Shown here one piece after another: positions 59,061-64,000 of a stretch of 64,000 nucleotides of DNA (positions are counted from its first letter, which is position 1; the number at the start of each line of letters is the position of its first letter). Source of the DNA: Lonicera japonica (taxonomy: Eukaryota; Streptophyta; Magnoliopsida; Dipsacales; Caprifoliaceae); contig CM038466.1 in NCBI GenBank assembly GCA_021464415.1, positions 32,704,833-32,768,832 on the forward strand, read 5' to 3'. Made by a program: the position numbers and the translations under genes. Under the pieces are notes generated by a model. It saw only the letters and a program-made list of their open reading frames with translations, was not told the origin of the DNA and ran no database searches.

Positions 59061-62000
59061 GACTAGTCTTCAAGCTTAAATTCTCGGGTCAACTTAAAAA
59101 TAATAATTAAAACTTGTTGGTCTCGGGATTTGAACACTAGACTAAGCATGAATAGAGAGCTGGTCACTTGCCATCTATGCTAAGGACCCCATTTGATAAA
59201 TATTTGCATCGTGAATTTAGGTATTCTTTCGCGCTCAAACCCAATCTACTGGTGCACTGATCGTATTTCGGCCATAACTTGGTGCTCCAAACTCTGATTA
59301 ATGCAAGGTTTTCGCCTATGTGTAGCTAACGCAGAGCTCTACAACTTCTGTTTTTGGAGTTTTCTTCAAATTCTGCACGAATAAATACCAAAATTGGCTA
59401 GAATATTAGCATTACGCGGTGAATCTCTTCTTCATTCAAAAATTTATCGTTTTGATTCAAATGACTCTTCTTTGCTTGGGAATGATCTATTGGCTTCTCT
59501 TAGTCTCTTCCATCAACTTCTTTCATGCTTGAACTTAGGATTTGCTTTCGGTTCACCTCTTGAACTCAATTCAGCTCTGAATTTGACCGGTAATGACTAA
59601 TTTTGGGGGAATTTGATTCGGGATTCGTTTTTATTCATTTTTAACCTGTAAAAAGGTTATAATGCACAAGAAACAAACATACTATCCCATTTCATGATTA
59701 AAGCTCAATTCTTATCAATTTAGGATAATTATAATCAAATTCATGCATATTAAGCCACCTAAATACATATAAAAATGCAATATTTTGGCTTAATCAGAAA
59801 GCTTATCTACTCGACTATCGCTGACAAAAAGACTCTAGATGCCAGAACAACTTTAGAGTTGGCTATAAAAGCCTTAGGGGAATAGCAGGGCTATTCTTTT
59901 ACTTAAAAAATTGCTAATGCGCCATAAATTAGAAGATTTAGTCCTCCCAAGTTTAATATGTATAATGGTCGGACATATCCTACCGACCATGCCCAATACT
60001 AAAAACATGTTATGGCTTACTAGATTTTAAATGACGCTGTAATGTGCCACATGTTCCCAGTCAGTTTAGGGGACTTGGCATTCAAATGGTTCGCAAAGTT
60101 GCGCATGGGCAAAATTATAATTTAAGAGAGTTGGATAAGCAGTTCATAGCTCAATTCATCATAAATAATAGATTAGTGAAGGGGGTCTAGATGCCCTTAT
60201 TCACTTGAGAAAAAGAAATAATGAAACGTTGAAAGAATACTATTCGAGGTAATTGGAAGAGTTCCAGGAAGTCGAAGACTGTGATCTAAAGTTTACCATC
60301 AGTACCTTCAAGCATGGGTTGCCATGGGACAAAGATGGCATCTATAATGATTTGACCAGAAGACCTCCTAAGAGTTTTGATGACTTGCTGGATAGAATAG
60401 ATGAGTTTGCTCGGGTTGAAGATGATGACTTAATAGCTAATATGGCAAAATACAAGAGAAATAGAGGGCCAGACAAGCAATAAGCAACAAGAGGGTTTTT
60501 CTAAAAAGAATAAGAAAGAAGAAATATTGAAAAGATCGACAGGTGACAACAAGCTGAGTTCTAAAGCATTCAAAGCAGTGAATATAATTTTCAATCGGTT
60601 AATTCACAAGATTATGTATGAGATCGGATGCCAACCTTTCTTCAAGTGGCCTAAGCCAATGGCTTAGAACCCCAACACTTAAGATACCAAGCTCCGGTGT
60701 TCCCACCACAAATGTTATAACCATAAGATTGAGAATTGTAAAACCTTGAAGTAGTTTAAGGAAAGATTGGTGAAACGATTGACTGAGTATATAAAGCCAA
60801 AGGAAAGGAAGGCGAACCAAGGGAAATAAGCATATGATGATTTGGCCATTGTACAGATAAAGCAAGTACTCCCTAGAGTAATTGAGGCCATTCAAGGTGT
60901 GGTAGACAAGTCTGTTGTTGCTAAGAATTTCCTCAGAGACAGGTATGATAGGGATCAATTTTATACTTAAACTCATCCTTGTAAGATTATGTCAATTATT
61001 GCTCCTAAGAAAGACAAAGCAATAAAATTAATTTATGAACTAATGTTTACTGAGTAAGATCTTAATTGGGTAGATACTCCACACAATGATGCTTTAGTCT
61101 TAATGGTCAATATTTGCAATATCGATGTTAAGAGGGTACTTATCAACCCTGGTAGGAACTCTGAAGTCTTGTATCTCAATTTGTATAACAAATTGCAGCC
61201 TTACCTTCCCAAAAAGGCATTCGAATCATTTGAGATGCTGATTTACAGTTTCAGCGGGGAAAACGCTCTGACCAATTGCAATTGTTAATGTTCCAGTAAG
61301 AATGGGACTAGTTACAACATATGTGGAGTTTTTTATGATGAATATAGACTCTCATTACAATGCAATTTTGGGCAGAAATTGGCTAAGTGAAATGCAGGCA
61401 GTTGCATCCTCATTCTATCATAAAATGAAGTTCCCAGCTCCAAAAAGAGTATTGGCAATTAAGAGCAAGCAGGAATATAGAAAATATTTCTTTAACTTAA
61501 CCATTTGAGACACCCTGTCTGAGAAACCCACTCCTCCTTTAGAATCAGAAAAGATTACAACAATTGTCAAAACGCCCAAGTCAATGAACAAAAGGGCTAA
61601 TGATATATGAGAAACTTCCTTAGCCAAAGGGAAAAAAATGCAAGGATAGCAATCAAAGGCTGGTCGTCCCATAGATGGTGGGGCCAAATGAGGACTAGAA
61701 TAGAAAGTCTTTGAGGACCTTGTTCGATCAAGATCAGATGACAAAGACAAGTTTTTATTTATTTAGAGCAATCTGGATGTCGATGAGCCAAATTAATTGG
61801 CTAGGTTTCTATGAAGTGATATTAATGTATTTGCTTTGCAGCCATATGACATGCTTGTCATACCTACCGGTGTTATGTGCAACAAACTTCATATAAGCCC
61901 CAACTACAAACCAGTTAAGAATATACCCTGCTTAAAAACCCCAGAAAAGGCAAAAGCAGGTGAGGAAGAGGTCTAGAGGTTACTTAAGGCTGGTGCAATT

Positions 62001-62450
62001 CGAGAAATAGAATTCCCTAAAAGGATATCCAACCATGTGGTCGTTTGAAAGAAAAATGGCAAAGTGGAGTGTTTACATAGACTTCATAGACCTAAAATAA
62101 AGCTTATCCGAAAGATATTTTTCATTCGCCAATGATAGATTAGTTGGTGGACTCAACAGCCAGTTATGAGCGTATGAGTTTTATAAATGCTTATTCTGGT
62201 TACCACAAAATTCTTCTTTTCGGGCCCGAACAAAAATGCAGAACGTTTATAAGAACAATGGGAATCTAATATTATGAAGTGATGCCATTTTTGGCTGAAG
62301 AATACAGGGCCAACTTACCCAAGACTACCGACCAAGATGTTTTGATACAAAACTGGGAAGTTTATAGAGGAACATGTTGATAATATACTGGTTAAGAACA
62401 AAAAAGTTACCGACCACATCTTTAATTTGAGAAAACTTTTAAGATCCTGA

Positions 62451-64000
62451 GGTACTATAAGACGATCCAAAATGGAACAATTAATTAAAATAAAAATGAT
62501 ATATAACAAAATATATATTTTCAATTTATACTTTAAAATATTCAAAATAAATTTTAATTTTTTTTCCTAAAAATATGAGAACTTATAAGCAAGATGACTA
62601 AAATATTCAAAATTAGCTTTTCAAGTGGGCGGGAGATTTGGTCAAAGGGATGTAAGAAGGAAATGAAGATTTGTACAGAATTGACATGGGAACTAGCAGT
62701 ACAAAAATCTGGCACGGATGAAAACATGCCAAATACGTGGCAAAACTTACCTAAATTTGGCACATATGAAAACCGTGCAAAATTGACGTGCCAATTAGAA
62801 AATTTTGGTGTAGTGATAAGAATGGTTTCCCTGGTTGTTTTCGCTAGCACTCTGGTAGTGCAACCACCCATAGTGTGTGTTTGTGTATTTGTTCAAACCA
62901 AATATAATGTCATAGAAAAACTATCAGCTTTTTTACTATATCTCTCCTAGGTTGGTTATCTAAAATTCAGGACCCTTGTGATAAATTTCATCTTTCTATT
63001 TATAAGTATAGAATTAAGGTTTACAATGTTACATTAGGGTTAATAGTAAAACACTAAAAATGTTAAAACTTGGACAATACTCTAATATTAAACACGTGTT
63101 TTGTCCTTTCTTGGGGACCGCCTTATCTATACTTGAGTACTGTACTGTCACTACGGCAACATGACCATCTCAGTTGGTGTGGATCACCTCAGTTAGCATG
63201 GACCATCTCTGCTGATTAAAAATATGATAAAAAGGTGGGTTGGACCCACTGTAAAGTTAAAATGTGGCAGTTCTCGGCTTCTTTCCTCGGCCGCCCAAAA
63301 GGACTAGTTGTATTCTTGGGCCCCTTCATAATCACTAGAGATGCCCCGACAACAAATTCCTTGATATGCTAATGTTAATATTAGTATAATCTTATAAAGT
63401 TAAAATGTAGTATTAGTGTATTCTTAACATTAAAATTTAAAAATTAAGTTGAAATCTTAATTAATTTAAGATTGGTGCAGTTATATATATATACAAGTGT
63501 CCCCGCCTATTTTTTTTAATGTAAACTCTAAAAAATATCCTTTGTTTTTTTTGGCTCCAGTTTTCATGTTCTAAAATATCCCAACTATAGCACAGCTGCA
63601 CCACCTGGTAAGGTAAACAATTTCAACTACATGTATCTGCTTCATCTAATTACTTGACACACAAGCAAAAATTAATATTGATACAAAGATATTTATTATC
63701 TTCTTTGATATTATAGTATTTCAAAACAAGGTAAACGAAAAAAAACTATCTTTAAGTATTATAATATACCATTTTAAGTGCTAAAATATTGGAATAGAGT
63801 TCCAATATAATATAAGGTTGGACAAAATGTAATTTTTTTTCTCAACTATAGACAGAAAGTCTAAATTATTACTTATTAAATTTATTTTTCTCTGAAATTA
63901 ATGTCTAAAATAAATATATTTTATAAATTAAGATGGGCAATGCCCACTTTTTCGATCTCTATCCCTGCCACTGATTTAATGTAAATTGAAAATGGAAAAA
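62451..64000. other. no gene recognised
   Basis: Follows the truncation point of the Gypsy element. A 118-codon open stretch at 62594-62950 has no recognised motif and ordinary composition for chance ORFs. The rest is AT-rich with a TA microsatellite at 63481-63492. Confidence 0.35.

Larger units (their letters stand above)
52461..59796. mobile_element. non-coding LTR-type insertion (solo LTR or LARD-like), itself hosting a hAT element
   Basis: TG at 52461 and CA at 59795-59796, with a perfect 5-bp target duplication, gaaag, at 52456-52460 and 59797-59801. Without the hAT element it measures about 3.45 kb. No retrotransposon domain, PBS or repeated terminus was found inside, so a large solo LTR or a large non-autonomous retrotransposon derivative is likely. 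Features inside are an aaggtcgaaccacatggaagg motif near 52529 and a minisatellite array at 58040-59060. Confidence 0.75.
51257..62450 (+). mobile_element. degenerate Ty3/Gypsy element carrying nested insertions
   Basis: Order on the plus strand: 5' LTR with TATA box, primer binding site, gag start, a 7.3-kb nested insertion (52461-59796), the rest of gag, protease and RT. It stops in RT near 62450, with no integrase and no 3' LTR. The left limit of the LTR is tentative. Wording of the RT remnants (GAIREIEFPKRISNHVVV, SYERMSF-like) points to the Tat/Athila side of the Gypsy group. Confidence 0.75.
51904..62450 (+). pseudogene. Gypsy gag-pol remnant
   Basis: Segments are 51904-52460 and 59802-62450, continuous once the nested insertion is removed. 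Gag begins MVQTRSKRLGDLNPEGP with stops soon after, and includes PRLDVLDARYEIPITTHCPN. The core gag domain has DLAFKWFAKLR, LKEYYSR and EEFQEVEDCDLKFTISTFKH near 60190-60480. The protease region (61100-61510) reads VLINPGRNSEVLY, where the catalytic Asp of the usual D-P-G is Asn, then NAILGRNWLSEMQAV. The RT region (61830-62450) has NYKPVKNIPCL, LLKAGAIREIEFPKR, and HVDNILVKNKKVTDHI where YVDD is expected. Many stops and frameshifts; the loss of two catalytic motifs fits long inactivity. Confidence 0.8.

Noticed and set aside
62594..62950. 118-codon plus-strand ORF after the Gypsy element
   Set aside because: No motif, no splice or promoter context, and length compatible with chance in this window.

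Overview
The window is AT-rich nuclear DNA from a flowering plant, most likely a eudicot. I base this on plant gene families (an auxin-conjugate amidohydrolase, an arabinogalactan-peptide exon, plant RBX1 and VPS32/SNF7), GT..AG introns of about 0.1 to 2 kb, and a typical plant transposon load (Copia, Gypsy, L1-type LINE, hAT, PIF/Harbinger, Stowaway, a SINE). Species cannot be fixed from the sequence alone. I see no rRNA, tRNA, CRISPR or organellar genes.

Layout. 1-2972 (minus): the first three exons of an IAR3/ILL4-like IAA-amino acid hydrolase, the only host gene here that looks intact; it runs off the left edge. 3-6.9 kb: intergenic DNA with a long inverted repeat (4091-4300), a SINE with a 15-bp target duplication (5194-5341) and a MITE. 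6886-10957: a Copia element with outer ends and 5-bp target duplication preserved but most of pol and its 3' LTR deleted. About 12.1 kb: an orphan second exon of an AGP16/20-type peptide. 12957-17.6 kb: a decayed Copia element split by a 2740-bp solo-LTR-like insertion.

18.4-40.1 kb (minus): two decayed eukaryotic housekeeping genes in tandem. A five-exon RBX1 (RING-box, cullin-RING ligase) pseudogene lies at 18393-24418. A VPS32/SNF7/CHMP4 (ESCRT-III) pseudogene lies at 24597-40140. The introns of the second are filled by a minus-strand LINE that is itself split by a near-complete Copia element (one 1367-codon ORF), and by a plus-strand LINE holding a second, nested LINE. Both genes carry specific lesions listed below.

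40-51 kb: intergenic DNA with several MITEs, including a MULE-like one (46554-47373) and a PIF/Harbinger MITE with striking internal hairpins (48894-49355), plus a few unidentified exon-like fragments.

51.2-62.45 kb: a three-layer nest. A degenerate Gypsy element (LTR, PBS, gag, protease and RT remnants) was interrupted by a long non-coding LTR-type insertion (52461-59796, duplication gaaag). That was in turn interrupted by a complete hAT transposon (53059-56934, duplication aaacaaac) whose five-exon transposase has two nonsense codons. 62.5-64 kb holds no recognised gene.

All insertion boundaries and exons were read by eye from splice signals, terminal repeats and target duplications. Family names rest on recognised protein motifs, not on a database search.
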